The notes under the pieces are model-generated. The model was not told the origin of the DNA. It did no database searches and saw only the letters and a program-made list of their open reading frames with translations. Both the position numbers and the translations under genes were made by a program. Of a stretch of DNA of 64,000 nt, positions 1 to 8,767 are shown one piece after another. Position 1 is the stretch's first letter, and each line of letters opens with the position of its first letter. The DNA lies in contig JACPDN010000006.1 in the NCBI GenBank assembly GCA_016183985.1, forward strand, positions 558,001-622,000, read 5' to 3'. The stretch comes from Pseudomonadota bacterium. Its GTDB lineage: Bacteria; Pseudomonadota; Alphaproteobacteria; Dongiales; Dongiaceae.

Positions 1-1611
1 CGCCGTGCGCGTCACGGTGAGATCACCGAAGATCTGGCCGTTGGGCGACAGCATCGGGCACAGCACCGTGCGGCCCAGGGCTGGCAGCTTGTTGCTGACC
101 ATGCGATCCAGGAACGTCGCGGCGTCCGCGCCGGAAACCTCGATCTTGCCGTAGCTCGAGGTTTCCCAGATGCCGACACCCTCGCGCACGGCCTTCACTT
201 CGGCTGCGACATGGTTGAAGGCATTGGAGCGGCGATAGGTCGGCTCTTCCTTGGGCTCGGTGCCTTTGGGCGCGAACCACAGCGGGTATTCCCAGCCGAA
301 GGAGGCGCCGAACAGTGCGCCCTCGTTCTTCAGCAACGGATAGATCGGCGAGGTCTTCAAGGGCCGCGCCGCCGGCAGTTCCTCGTTCGGGAAGGTCATG
401 GTGAAGCGGCGGCGATAGTTCTCCGTCGTCTTCTCGATGGTGAAGGCGCGGTTGTTGTGCGGGCCGAAACGCGCCACATCCATCGCGAACACATCCATGC
501 CCGGTTCGCCGTCGATGATCCAATTGGCGACCACCATGCCGACGCCGCCACCCTGGCTGAAGCCGGCCATGACACCGCAGGCGGTGAAGTAATTGGTGAG
601 GCCCGGCACCGGACCAACCAGGGGGTTGCCGTCAGGTGCAAACACCATCGGCCCGTTGATAGTGCGCTTGATGCCGCCCTTCTCGAGGCAGGGGTAGCGC
701 GTCATCGCGAATTCCAGCGCCGACCAGATGCGGTCGACATCTTCAGGCAAGAGTTCATAACCGAAATCCTGCGGCGTCCCCTTCAAGGCCCAATGCCGGC
801 AGTCATGCTCATAGGTGCCGATGAGGAGACCCTTCTGCTCCTGGCGCAGATAACTCTCACCTTCGAAATCGATCGTCATCGGGATCTCGCGATCCAGCGC
901 CTCAACCTCGGGGATCGCGTTGGTGACGATGTATTCATGTTCCATCGGCAGGATGGGCAGATCGATGCCGGCGAGGCGCCCCACTTCGCGCGCCCAGAGA
1001 CCGCCGGCATTCACCACATATTCCGCCTCGATCGTGCCTTCCTTGGTGACGACCAACCAATGGCCATTGGGCTTTTGGCGTAACTCCAACACCGGATTGC
1101 GCAGCGAGATCGTGGCGCCCTTATTCTTGGCGGCCTTGGCATAGGCATGCGTAACACTGGAAGGATCGACATGGCCGTCGGCCGGGTCGAACATTGCCTT
1201 GGTGAATTTCGAGGTGTCGACCAGCGGATTGATCTTCTTCACCTCGTCCATGCTGACTTCATGAAGGCCAATGCCAAGGTAATGCGCCTTGGCAAGTTCA
1301 GTCTTGAAATACTCGGCCCGCGCCTCGGTGCCAGCGAGATAGAGGCAGCCCACACGATGCACACCGCAGGACTGGCCCGATTCCCGTTCCAGCTCGTCAT
1401 AGAGCTTCACGGTATAGGCCTGGAGGTGCGACATGTTCGGATCGCCGTTGATCGTGTGCATGCCGCCTGCGGCGTGCCAAGTCGAACCGGAGGTGAGCTC
1501 CGAGCGCTCGACCAGCATGACATCGGTCCAGCCGCGCTTGGTCAGGTGGTAAAGCACACTCACACCCACCACGCCGCCACCGATGACGACCACGCGCGCC
1601 TGCGATTTCAT
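1..1611 (-). CDS. FAD-dependent dimethylglycine/sarcosine dehydrogenase-family protein (3' end outside window)
   Basis: The first 537 codons are present and the frame is still open at base 1. The start is ATG at 1611. Residues 7-28 form the FAD-binding Rossmann motif (IGGGVVGVS). The motif SGSTWHAAG places His46 where dimethylglycine dehydrogenases carry the covalently bound FAD. A central FAD-dependent-oxidoreductase region follows, and from about residue 480 the aminomethyltransferase (GcvT-like, folate-binding) part begins (YGKIEVSGADAATFLDRM). Family members are about 800-850 residues, so roughly 300 residues are missing. The expected reaction is oxidative N-demethylation of a methylated glycine, passing C1 to tetrahydrofolate. 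The exact substrate (dimethylglycine, sarcosine or another N-methyl amino acid) cannot be told from sequence alone. It is divergent from the next gene, with an inverted repeat in the shared upstream region. Confidence 0.88.
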   Translation of the reverse strand, partial: MKSQARVVVIGGGVVGVSVLYHLTKRGWTDVMLVERSELTSGSTWHAAGGMHTINGDPNMSHLQAYTVKLYDELERESGQSCGVHRVGCLYLAGTEARAEYFKTELAKAHYLGIGLHEVSMDEVKKINPLVDTSKFTKAMFDPADGHVDPSSVTHAYAKAAKNKGATISLRNPVLELRQKPNGHWLVVTKEGTIEAEYVVNAGGLWAREVGRLAGIDLPILPMEHEYIVTNAIPEVEALDREIPMTIDFEGESYLRQEQKGLLIGTYEHDCRHWALKGTPQDFGYELLPEDVDRIWSALEFAMTRYPCLEKGGIKRTINGPMVFAPDGNPLVGPVPGLTNYFTACGVMAGFSQGGGVGMVVANWIIDGEPGMDVFAMDVARFGPHNNRAFTIEKTTENYRRRFTMTFPNEELPAARPLKTSPIYPLLKNEGALFGASFGWEYPLWFAPKGTEPKEEPTYRRSNAFNHVAAEVKAVREGVGIWETSSYGKIEVSGADAATFLDRMVSNKLPALGRTVLCPMLSPNGQIFGDLTVTRTA

Positions 1612-1687
1612 GATACCGGAACCCCTTACACTTCAGTTGGATAGTAAGTGCTTAAGTAAGGCAGGCGGGCTTGGCTGGAGAAGCCTG

Positions 1688-1714
1688 GAAAACTCATAAT
1701 TCGGGTGAGTTTTC
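1688..1714. promoter_or_regulatory. Perfect 9-bp inverted repeat in a divergent promoter region
   Basis: GAAAACTCA, 9 bases, then TGAGTTTTC. It lies between the divergent demethylase-like gene and the small membrane protein gene, about 77 bases upstream of the former. It could be an operator for a dimeric regulator. It is less likely a terminator, because no gene ends here. No regulator gene is adjacent. Confidence 0.4.
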
Positions 1715-1804
1715 GTTCGGTCCGCGAATGGAGATTTTTGATTGCATAAAACGCGTATTATTTGTAAGAACAATATAGGTACACGCTGCATAAAGAGCCA
1801 ATCT

Positions 1805-2239
1805 ATGACGGAAAATATCGCCTACCTTATAAGCCTCGGCATCGGCGCCGCAACGCTTGCACTGTCAACCTATCTGGGGATTTCACGGAATGTGCAGGGC
1901 TTCCGTATGAAGCGGAGTCGCTATCTATTCGCCATGCTTTTCATCCTGCTCGCCATGTGGATCGGCGGCAACTTTGTTGCCGTTATTTTGGCAATTCAGT
2001 TGCACATTACGGCGGACAATTTTGAGCGGTCACGATTGATCATGCAGTTGGTCATAAGCGCCGTGATCGGCATACCCGGGTTGACGGCCCTACTCCATAC
2101 TGTATCCGGTCGATGCCGAGACGCGGGCTATCGACCCAGTATCGCTTATCTTGGAGCGATACCGCTTCTGCAGATGCTGTTCTGGATCTGGCTGCTGTTT
2201 CCAAGATCCGTCGTCGAGCCTCAGACAGCAACTGCCTAA
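1805..2239 (+). CDS. Small four-helix membrane protein, DUF805-like C-terminus
   Basis: This is a 144-residue protein with four apparent hydrophobic segments, at about residues 5-25, 38-62, 75-98 and 112-135. The tail motif GRCRDAGYRPS, followed by a hydrophobic helix, resembles the R-x-x-D-x-G signature before the last helix of DUF805 membrane proteins, but the match is weak. ATG at 1805 is preceded by AAGAG at suitable spacing. An in-frame TTG at 1742, with GGAG upstream, would add 21 residues and cannot be excluded. The upstream stretch is AT-richer than its surroundings. No function is known. It ends at a strong bidirectional terminator shared with the convergent flavin oxidoreductase gene. 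Confidence 0.6.
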   Translation: MTENIAYLISLGIGAATLALSTYLGISRNVQGFRMKRSRYLFAMLFILLAMWIGGNFVAVILAIQLHITADNFERSRLIMQLVISAVIGIPGLTALLHTVSGRCRDAGYRPSIAYLGAIPLLQMLFWIWLLFPRSVVEPQTATA

Positions 2240-2242
2240 AAA

Positions 2243-2277
2243 AAACAGCCCCGCCGAAATGGTCGGCGGGGCTGTTT
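2243..2277. terminator. Bidirectional rho-independent terminator
   Basis: A perfect 15-bp stem (AAACAGCCCCGCCGA and its complement) with a 5-base loop, with A-rich sequence on one side and T residues on the other. It serves the two convergent genes on either side. Confidence 0.9.
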
Positions 2278-2297
2278 CGTTGGGCCGATGGCCCGGA

Positions 2298-3362
2298 TCA
2301 AGCGTCGACCAGATCCAGCGCCGGATAGTCGGTATAGCCCTTGGCATTGCCACCGTAGAACGTGCTGTTGTCCCATTCATTGAGCTTGGCGCCGAGGGCG
2401 AAGCGCTTGGGCAGATCCGGGTTGGCGATGAACAGCTTGCCGAATGCCACTGCATCAGCATTGCCGCTGGCAAGGATCGCCTCCGCGCTTTCCTTGGTAA
2501 AGCCTTCATTGGCAATATAAGCACCACCGAACGCCTTCTTCAGTGACGGACCGAGGCTGTCCGGACCGACATGCTCGCGTGCGGCGATGAAGGCAATCTT
2601 GCGCTTGCCGACTTGTTCAGCGACATAGCCGAAGGTTTGCGCCGGCGCCGAATCGCCCATGTCATGCGAATCTCCGCGTGGCGACAGATGCAGGCCGACA
2701 CGGCCGCCCCCCCAAACTTTAACCGCGGCATCCACTGCCTCGAGCATCAGGCGGGCGCGGTTTTCGATCGAGCCACCATATTTGTCGGTGCGCCTGTTGG
2801 TGCCGTCCTGCAGGAACTGATCGAGCAGATAGCCATTGGCGCCATGAAGCTGCACACCGTCGAAGCCGGCCTTCTTGGCATTCTCGGCGCCCTTAGCGTA
2901 AGCCGCGATGACGCCGGGGATCTCGTCCAACTCAAGCGCGCGCGGCGTCACATAGGGACGCTGCGGCCGAACGAGGCTGACATGGCCGGCCGGTGTCACA
3001 GCACTGGGTGCTACCGGCAGATCACCGTTGAGAAAGATCGGATCGGAAACGCGGCCGACATGCCACAGCTGCGAAACGATGCGGCCACCGGCGGCATGCA
3101 CGGCATCGGTGATCTTGCGCCAGCCGGCAACCTGTTCATCTGACCAGATACCGGGCGTATCGGCATAGCCGACACCCTGCGGTGTCACCGCGGTAGCTTC
3201 CGTCAGAATGAGACCGGCGGAGGCGCGCTGAACATAATACTCGCGCATCAGATCATTGGGGATGCGCCCTTCGCTGGCGCGCGACCGGGTCAGTGGCGCC
3301 AAGACAACGCGGTTGGGCAGATGCAATTCGCCAAAATTGACTGGCTGAAGAAGCTTGGACAT
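2298..3362 (-). CDS. nemA: NADH:flavin oxidoreductase, Old Yellow Enzyme family (N-ethylmaleimide reductase type)
   Basis: A 354-residue FMN-dependent ene-reductase. The N-terminus LLQPVNFGELHLPNRVVLAP is typical of the family. HGANGYL gives the His/Asn pair that binds the activated double bond, and YGGSIENRARL and FGKLFIANPDL are FMN-barrel signatures. Relatives reduce electrophilic alkenes, N-ethylmaleimide, nitro compounds and nitrate esters with NADPH or NADH. The natural substrate is unknown. ATG at 3362 gives the standard length; upstream in-frame starts would add 37 residues with no family counterpart. A T-N11-A-type dyad lies about 130 bases upstream. The gene is monocistronic and ends at a bidirectional terminator. 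The symbol reflects family resemblance rather than proven orthology. Confidence 0.9.
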   Translation of the reverse strand: MSKLLQPVNFGELHLPNRVVLAPLTRSRASEGRIPNDLMREYYVQRASAGLILTEATAVTPQGVGYADTPGIWSDEQVAGWRKITDAVHAAGGRIVSQLWHVGRVSDPIFLNGDLPVAPSAVTPAGHVSLVRPQRPYVTPRALELDEIPGVIAAYAKGAENAKKAGFDGVQLHGANGYLLDQFLQDGTNRRTDKYGGSIENRARLMLEAVDAAVKVWGGGRVGLHLSPRGDSHDMGDSAPAQTFGYVAEQVGKRKIAFIAAREHVGPDSLGPSLKKAFGGAYIANEGFTKESAEAILASGNADAVAFGKLFIANPDLPKRFALGAKLNEWDNSTFYGGNAKGYTDYPALDLVDA

Positions 3363-3492
3363 GAGGCTACCTATCATTCCTGTGAATTGGGTGTACGGGA
3401 TCAATGACGGGTAGGAATGCGGCACGCCCCTCCCCTTGTTAACGAAGCTAGGTAGCGTCGCCGCGCCGCACAATGCGCGCTAACGAAAGGGT

Positions 3493-3513
3493 GTATTGCT
3501 CGGTGTGCAATAC
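3493..3513. promoter_or_regulatory. Candidate LysR-type (T-N11-A) operator upstream of nemA-like gene
   Basis: GTATTGC, 7 bases, GCAATAC is a perfect dyad that contains the T-N11-A core typical of LysR-family sites. It is about 131 bases upstream of the flavin oxidoreductase start. No LysR gene is present in the window, so the regulator is unknown. Confidence 0.4.
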
Positions 3514-3584
3514 CGGATTTCACACGAGGTTACTGGTCAAATTTTGGGCAGAGCGCCCGGCCAGGCTGTGCAGGCGCCCGTTAT

Positions 3585-3616
3585 CGATAGGTGCCATTAT
3601 TGATAGGTGCCATTAT
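3585..3616. repeat. Tandem duplication of a 16-bp unit
   Basis: Two adjacent copies of (C/T)GATAGGTGCCATTAT, differing only in the first base, followed by a decayed third copy. The stop codon of the lipoprotein gene falls inside the second copy. It is probably a slippage duplication that did not extend the protein. Confidence 0.8.
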
Positions 3617-4071
3617 TGATATGTGATTGTGACGATGCGGCCGTCACTGGCCGTAGCCGTCGCAACGCCGGTGGCCCGGCCCTGCGTCTCCCGGAAACGG
3701 ACAACACCATGCGTCCCCTCCGAGCAGACGAAATGGCCGCCTGCGGTGAAGTCCGTCGCAGTCTTGCTTTCGACCTTGGTGGAATAGACGCAGAGCGTCC
3801 CGGCAGCCAGTGAGCCGTCGGTCGATCCACTGAAATGACCCGAGCAGCGAGACCGCCCCTCGACCTGACGCAAACTGACGAATTCGAGGCTGCCGAGGCA
3901 ATCCGCCGTCGTGCGGTCCGGCAGCAGTTCTAGCAGTTGATCCTCACTGGGTCTGGCGGCCGCCGGCTGTGTGCCATTGTTATCCGCCAGTCCGGCTGAC
4001 GACCCGCTGCCGCTGCAGGCAGAGGCGAGCAATGCCGCCGCGATGGACAGAGTTCTCAAACGGTCGCGCAT
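3613..4071 (-). CDS. Small putative lipoprotein of unknown function
   Basis: A 152-residue protein. Residues 1-18 are a signal peptide ending in a lipobox-like LLASA before Cys19, so it is probably lipid-anchored in the envelope. The mature part begins with a Ser/Gly-rich linker, followed by a compact domain with four further cysteines (DCLGSLE, SRCSG, TLCVY, HFVCSEG) that could form two disulfides in the periplasm. No known family was recognised. ATG at 4071 gives a proper signal peptide, so the longer in-frame start is less likely. It is divergent from the DUF486 gene. The 3' end carries a tandem 16-bp duplication. Confidence 0.65.
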   Translation of the reverse strand: MRDRLRTLSIAAALLASACSGSGSSAGLADNNGTQPAAARPSEDQLLELLPDRTTADCLGSLEFVSLRQVEGRSRCSGHFSGSTDGSLAAGTLCVYSTKVESKTATDFTAGGHFVCSEGTHGVVRFRETQGRATGVATATASDGRIVTITYQ

Positions 4072-4219
4072 TAAATCCCCCGACTTGCAAACCACCCCTT
4101 ACTTTCGACCGTAAATTATCCGCCCTGCATCCTGGCGGCAATGCTCCCTGCGGATTGCCACCCGTGACAGTGCCCTGATAGAAACAGCCCGATTATCCCG
4201 CCCCAGAGGAATCCTCCCT

Positions 4220-4573
4220 ATGCCGTCCTTCCTGACGCCGCAGCTCGTACCGATTGTGTTTCTGTGCATCTCCAACGTTTTCATGACCTTCGCCTGGTAC
4301 GGCCATTTGAAGTTCACGTCGAAGCCGCTCTGGATCGTGATCCTTGCCTCCTGGGGTATTGCCTTTGTCGAATATTGCTTCGCCATTCCCGCCAATCGCG
4401 TCGGGCACAGCGTCTATTCGGCAGCCGAATTGAAGACGATGCAGGAGATCATCACATTGCTCGTCTTCTGTGTTTTTTCGATCACCTATCTCGGCGAGGC
4501 CGTGCGCTGGAACCATGTGGTGGGCTTCGTCCTCATTGCCGCCGCCGGCTTCTTCGTCTTCCACAAGTGGTGA
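4220..4573 (+). CDS. DUF486 family small membrane protein (DMT-like)
   Basis: A 117-residue protein with four membrane helices. The sequence features match the DUF486 family, related to half-size drug/metabolite transporters: FMTFAWYGHLKF near the N-terminus, FVEYCFAIPANRVG in the middle, LGEAVRWNH before the last helix. AGAGGA stands about 8 bases upstream of ATG 4220. The family has no established substrate. Proteins this short normally work as dimers. The downstream deaminase-like gene begins 31 bases later on the same strand and may be co-transcribed. Confidence 0.85.
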   Translation: MPSFLTPQLVPIVFLCISNVFMTFAWYGHLKFTSKPLWIVILASWGIAFVEYCFAIPANRVGHSVYSAAELKTMQEIITLLVFCVFSITYLGEAVRWNHVVGFVLIAAAGFFVFHKW

Positions 4574-4604
4574 GCGATTGCGGGCATAAGGCGCTTGCGG
4601 CATC

Positions 4605-5057
4605 ATGCGCGGAGATTCACCCATTGGGGATCCGCACTTGGCGCCTTTGTCATCGGCCGATCAGGAACTCGTGGCTGCTGCCACCGATTTCATCCGTAGC
4701 CGCTATCTGGAAAACCGACACCATATCGGGGCTGCCGTGCGTGGCGGGTCCGGCCGGATCTATCTGGGGCTCCATCTCGACACCTATGTCGGGCGCTGCT
4801 CGGTCTGCGCGGAAGCGGTCGCCCTGGGCAGCGCGTTGTCAGCAGGAGAAACCAAGATCGAGGCCATCGTTTCGGTCCGGCATCCGCGTCCCAAGGAACA
4901 GCATGCCGAGCCCAAGGTCGTCTCCCCCTGCGGCATCTGCCGGGAGATGCTGACCGATTTCGCCCCGGGCAGCGCCGTCATCATGACCAGGGATGCCGCG
5001 CTGGACCGCGTGCCGGTGGCCGAACTTCTGCCCGAAAAATACCGCCGGGCGCCGTAG
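4605..5057 (+). CDS. Cytidine deaminase-like zinc hydrolase
   Basis: A 150-residue member of the cytidine deaminase superfamily. Cys68-Ala-Glu70 (CSVCAEAVALG) supplies one zinc ligand and the catalytic glutamate, and PCGICREML supplies Cys109 and Cys112. This C-A-E / P-C-x-x-C pattern, with Cys rather than His as first ligand, matches homotetrameric cytidine deaminases and blasticidin-S-deaminase-like relatives. The reaction would be hydrolytic deamination of a cytosine nucleoside or analogue. ATG 4605 lacks a clear Shine-Dalgarno sequence and the first 15-20 residues may not be translated. The substrate is not predictable from sequence. Confidence 0.8.
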   Translation: MRGDSPIGDPHLAPLSSADQELVAAATDFIRSRYLENRHHIGAAVRGGSGRIYLGLHLDTYVGRCSVCAEAVALGSALSAGETKIEAIVSVRHPRPKEQHAEPKVVSPCGICREMLTDFAPGSAVIMTRDAALDRVPVAELLPEKYRRAP

Positions 5058-5163
5058 AAACAGCCCTATGTGATTGAAAAAAGGGCTATTTGGCCGTATC
5101 GGAAGGGGCCTTTTCTTTTGTCGTGACCGGACTATGCTCCCGCCGCCTTTGAGAGTGAGCCAG

Positions 5164-6246
5164 ATGAGCCAGGTTCTGACCGACACCGCGACGATTGCCA
5201 CCGCCATCCCTGAGCGTGCCACCAGGCGCGCGGTCGGCCTGTGGCTGCTCGTCTGTTGCTTCATGGTGGCGGTCATGGTGCTGCTGGGCGGTATCACGCG
5301 GCTGACCGATTCCGGCCTTTCCATCATGGAATGGAAGCCGATCATGGGCGCCCTGCCGCCGCTGACCGACGCGGCCTGGGATCATGTCTTCGCGCTCTAC
5401 AAGCAGATTGCCGAATACAAGCACATCAACCCGGATATGACGGTTGAAGGCTTCAAGAGCATCTTCTGGTGGGAATATCTGCACAGGCTGTGGGGCCGGC
5501 TGATTGCCGTTGCCTTCCTGGTGCCGTTCGTCTGGTTCCTGATCCGCGGTCGCCTCACCCGCGCCGAGGCGCCGCGCCTTGCCGCCCTCTTTGCCTTGGG
5601 AGGCCTGCAGGGCTTTGCCGGCTGGTTCATGGTGGCGAGCGGCTTCCAGGACCGGGTCGATGTCAGCCAGTATCGTCTTGTCGTTCACCTGATGCTGGCG
5701 CTGGCGATCTTCGCGCTGATGCTGTGGTACGCGCTGGACTATCTCGACGCACGGCCATTGCAGGGCAATCGCACGCAGGCGGCGGATCTGTCGCGCCACG
5801 CGAAGTGGATGAACATCCTCATCGCCTTTCAGATTGCCTTGGGTGGCCTGGTCGCCGGCACCGATGCTGGCTTCGTCTATAACGACTTCCCGATGATGAA
5901 CGGGCATTGGCTGTCGCCCGACCTCTTTCTCACCTCTCCCTGGTATCTCAACTTCACCGAGAACCTGGCGATGGTGCAGTTCCAGCATCGCCTTACGTCC
6001 GGCTTCGTCGCCATCGCCGTCATCAGTTTCCTCGTGCGGCTCCGTCGCCGTGATTTCGACCGCGTCTTGAAGCGCCGTGCCATCGCCCTGCCATGTGCGT
6101 TGGCGGCCCAAGCGTTCCTCGGCATGGCGACCTTGTGGCTGGTCGTGCCGATCCCGCTTGCCGTCCTGCATCAGTTGGGCGCCTTCGTGCTGCTGGGGAG
6201 CGGCCTCGTGGCCCAGCATGGTCTGAAGCGCATCGCGAAAGCCTGA
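5164..6246 (+). CDS. ctaA: Heme A synthase (COX15/CtaA)
   Basis: A 360-residue, eight-helix inner-membrane enzyme that oxidises the C8 methyl of heme O to the formyl group of heme A for aa3-type cytochrome oxidase. The family hallmark GGITRLTDSGLSIMEWKP follows the first helix. The heme-ligand histidines appear in EYLHRLWGR, VVHLMLA, QFQHRLTSG and LHQLGAF. The length fits the alphaproteobacterial/mitochondrial COX15 type. ATG 5164 follows GAGAGTGAG; an upstream ATG at 5074 in the same frame would add 30 unconserved residues. The COG0523 GTPase begins two bases after the stop, implying translational coupling. Confidence 0.96.
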   Translation: MSQVLTDTATIATAIPERATRRAVGLWLLVCCFMVAVMVLLGGITRLTDSGLSIMEWKPIMGALPPLTDAAWDHVFALYKQIAEYKHINPDMTVEGFKSIFWWEYLHRLWGRLIAVAFLVPFVWFLIRGRLTRAEAPRLAALFALGGLQGFAGWFMVASGFQDRVDVSQYRLVVHLMLALAIFALMLWYALDYLDARPLQGNRTQAADLSRHAKWMNILIAFQIALGGLVAGTDAGFVYNDFPMMNGHWLSPDLFLTSPWYLNFTENLAMVQFQHRLTSGFVAIAVISFLVRLRRRDFDRVLKRRAIALPCALAAQAFLGMATLWLVVPIPLAVLHQLGAFVLLGSGLVAQHGLKRIAKA

Positions 6247-6248
6247 CC

Positions 6249-7349
6249 ATGGCCGAGACTGAGGTCAATGAACCGCCGGTCGAGCGCCTTCCCGTCTCGG
6301 TCATTACCGGCTTCCTCGGCAGCGGCAAGACCACCTTGCTGAAGCATCTCCTTGCCCATCCGGATATGGGCGAAACGGCCGTCATCATCAACGAATTCGG
6401 CGAAGTGGGCCTCGATCATCTGCTGGTCGAAAAGGCCGACGACGACACCATCCTGCTGGAATCCGGCTGCCTCTGCTGCACCATCCGTGGCGATCTCATC
6501 GATGCGATGCGCAGGCTCTACAAGCGCCGCGTCAAAGGCGAAGTACCGCCCTTCAAGCGTGTCGTCATCGAGACCACCGGCCTTGCCGATCCCGCCCCCA
6601 TCCTCCACACCTTGATGCAGGATCCTGTCCTCACGGCGGTCTATCGCTTGGACGGCGTCATCGCCACGGTCGATGCCGTGAATGGCGAAAGCCAGATGGA
6701 CCGGCAGACGGAATCGGTGAAGCAGGCCGCGGTCGCCGACCGCCTGCTGCTGACCAAAAGCGATCTCAGCGATCCGGCGAAGCTCGATGCCCTTGAGGCG
6801 CGGCTCTATCGCTTGAATCCGGCGGCGCCCATCCAGCGTATCGTGAATGGCGATGCCTCACCTGCCAGTCTCTTCAATGCCGGCCTCTATGACCCGGAGA
6901 CCAAGAGCCTGGACGTCCAGCGCTGGCTCAAGGAAGAAGCCTATGCCGAGCGCGACGCGCACGCCCATCACCATGGGCATGATCACGATCACGACGACCA
7001 TGATCATGGCCACGGCCTCGACGTGAACCGGCACGACGCCCATATCAGCGCCTTCTGCCTGACGCGGGATGCACCGATCGACTGGGCGAAATTCTGCGCC
7101 TGGGTCGATATGCTGACGGCCACCCGTGGGCCTAATCTGTTGCGCATTAAGGGTGTGCTCAACGTCGCGGGCGAAACGGCCCCGGTCGCCATCCATGGTG
7201 TGCAGCACCTGTTCCACCCGCCGGTCCTATTGCCGGCCTGGAGCAGCACGGATCGCCGTTCGAAGCTGGTCTTCATCACCCGCGATATTGATCGCGCTTT
7301 CTTGGCCGAATCCATGGCCGCTTTCCTGGACGACACTGCTCCCGCCTGA
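6249..7349 (+). CDS. COG0523/CobW-family metal-chaperone GTPase with His-rich linker
   Basis: A 366-residue G3E GTPase. Walker A is at residues 21-29 (GFLGSGKTT). The metal-binding CxCC motif is in ESGCLCCTIRGDL near residue 75, and the G-domain motif is LLTKSDLSD. Around residues 237-257 there is a His/Asp-rich metal-binding stretch (HAHHHGHDHDHDDHDH), then the CobW C-terminal domain. COG0523 proteins deliver zinc, cobalt or other metals to client enzymes. It starts 2 bases after the heme A synthase stop, so a role around respiratory metalloprotein maturation is possible, but this is inferred from position only. No Zur box was recognised. ATG 6249 is chosen because it places Walker A at the usual N-terminal position. 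Confidence 0.92.
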   Translation: MAETEVNEPPVERLPVSVITGFLGSGKTTLLKHLLAHPDMGETAVIINEFGEVGLDHLLVEKADDDTILLESGCLCCTIRGDLIDAMRRLYKRRVKGEVPPFKRVVIETTGLADPAPILHTLMQDPVLTAVYRLDGVIATVDAVNGESQMDRQTESVKQAAVADRLLLTKSDLSDPAKLDALEARLYRLNPAAPIQRIVNGDASPASLFNAGLYDPETKSLDVQRWLKEEAYAERDAHAHHHGHDHDHDDHDHGHGLDVNRHDAHISAFCLTRDAPIDWAKFCAWVDMLTATRGPNLLRIKGVLNVAGETAPVAIHGVQHLFHPPVLLPAWSSTDRRSKLVFITRDIDRAFLAESMAAFLDDTAPA

Positions 7350-7529
7350 CGGCCGGACAGCAGAATTGTCCAATTTCCGCCATGCATTAACGACAGACCG
7401 CCTTTTTGTGTTTTGCAATCCTGCGAACATTGCTAGTTTTCGCGTGGATTGAGGGGATACGGGCGATCTTGCGGACAAACGCCGCAGGGCCCCCTTCCCG
7501 TCTGTCGCCAACAAAGGGAGGGGTAAAAG

Positions 7530-8693
7530 ATGTCCTTGAAATGGAAATTGGCGGGTACCAGCGTGGCCGCCGCCTTGGTCTTGGGCGCTGTTGCTGCCCA
7601 GGCCGAGCCGCTGCAGAGCATCGGCGACGGCGAGGGCGAAGTCGCCATCGTCGCCTGGCCGGGCTATATCGAGCGCGGTGAATCCGACAAGAATTACGAC
7701 TGGGTCACCGGCTTCGAAAAAGAGACCGGCTGCAAAGTCACGGTGAAGACCGCGGGCAGTTCGGATGAAATGGTCTCGCTGATGAATGGCGGCGGCTTCG
7801 ACCTCGTCACTGCTTCGGGCGACGCCTCGCTTCGCCTGGTGAAGGGCGGCACGGTCCAGGAAATCAACACCGCACTCATCGCCGATTACGGCAAGATCGA
7901 TCCGCGCCTGCAAAACGCGGCGTGGCACACGGTCGACGGCAAGCATTTCGGCGTGCCATGGCAGTGGGGTCCGAACGTCCTGCTCTATAACGCCAAGACG
8001 TTCGAAAACGCGCCGCAGAGCTGGTCGGTTGTGTTCGAGGAGCAGAAGCTTCCCGACGGCAAATCCAACAAGGGCCGCGTCCAGGCCTATTACGGCACCA
8101 TCTATCTCGCTGACGCGGCGCTCTATCTGATGGCCAACAAGCCCGAACTCGGCATCAAAGACCCCTACGAACTCAACCAGGCGCAGTTCGATGCGGCTGT
8201 CGAGCTGCTGCGCGGTCAGCGTCAGCTGGTCAACAAGTACTGGTCGGATGCAGCGGCCCAGGTCGACGACTTCACCAATGAAGGCATCGTCGCTTCGACC
8301 AGCTGGGCCTATCAGGTCAACACTCTCCGCGCCACCGGCAAGGTGCCGGTCGGTTCGGTGGTGCCGAAAGAAGGGGCCACGGGCTGGGCCGACACCACCA
8401 TGATGGCCACCAGCGCGCCGCACCCCAACTGTGCCTATAAGTGGCTCAACCACTCGCTCAGCGACAACGCCCAGGCAGGTACCGGCTCCTGGTTCGGCAG
8501 CGTGCCGGCGGTGCCGTCCTCCTGCGCGGATCCGATTCTGACCGAAGGCGGTTGCGTCGCCAACGGCTCGCAGCTCTTCGCGCGTATCCATTTCTGGAAG
8601 ACGCCGGTGAAGGATTGCGCCAGCCAGAACGGCGAGTGCGTCCCCTATAAGGATTGGGTCGCAGCCGTGCAGTCCGTCCAAAGCGGACAGTAA
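7530..8693 (+). CDS. ydcS: Periplasmic polyamine-type ABC transporter substrate-binding protein, YdcS-like
   Basis: A 387-residue protein with a classical signal peptide (cleavage after AAQA at about residue 25). The sequence closely follows E. coli Ydc[70 protein letters not shown]. YdcS belongs to the PotD/PotF spermidine/putrescine-binding family. The C-terminal part has extra cysteines ([22 protein letters not shown]) that could form disulfides. A strong Shine-Dalgarno (AAAGGGAGGGG) precedes ATG 7530. It is the first gene of a four-gene transporter operon, followed by a hairpin that probably keeps its transcript more abundant than those of the membrane subunits. The ligand is inferred, not proven. 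Confidence 0.93.
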   Translation: MSLKWKLAGTSVAAALVLGAVAAQAEPLQSIGDGEGEVAIVAWPGYIERGESDKNYDWVTGFEKETGCKVTVKTAGSSDEMVSLMNGGGFDLVTASGDASLRLVKGGTVQEINTALIADYGKIDPRLQNAAWHTVDGKHFGVPWQWGPNVLLYNAKTFENAPQSWSVVFEEQKLPDGKSNKGRVQAYYGTIYLADAALYLMANKPELGIKDPYELNQAQFDAAVELLRGQRQLVNKYWSDAAAQVDDFTNEGIVASTSWAYQVNTLRATGKVPVGSVVPKEGATGWADTTMMATSAPHPNCAYKWLNHSLSDNAQAGTGSWFGSVPAVPSSCADPILTEGGCVANGSQLFARIHFWKTPVKDCASQNGECVPYKDWVAAVQSVQSGQ

Positions 8694-8710
8694 TCACAAC
8701 GGACTTACCC

Positions 8711-8740
8711 TTGGGGCGGATCAGCAATGATCCGCCCCAA
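8711..8740 (+). terminator. Intra-operon hairpin after ydcS (partial terminator/mRNA stabiliser)
   Basis: A perfect 13-bp stem (TTGGGGCGGATCA and its complement) with loop GCAA, followed by TTCTATAT rather than a long U run. Such hairpins after binding-protein genes commonly give partial termination or protect the upstream mRNA. Confidence 0.75.
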
Positions 8741-8767
8741 TTCTATATCAACGTTACGGATTTGATC

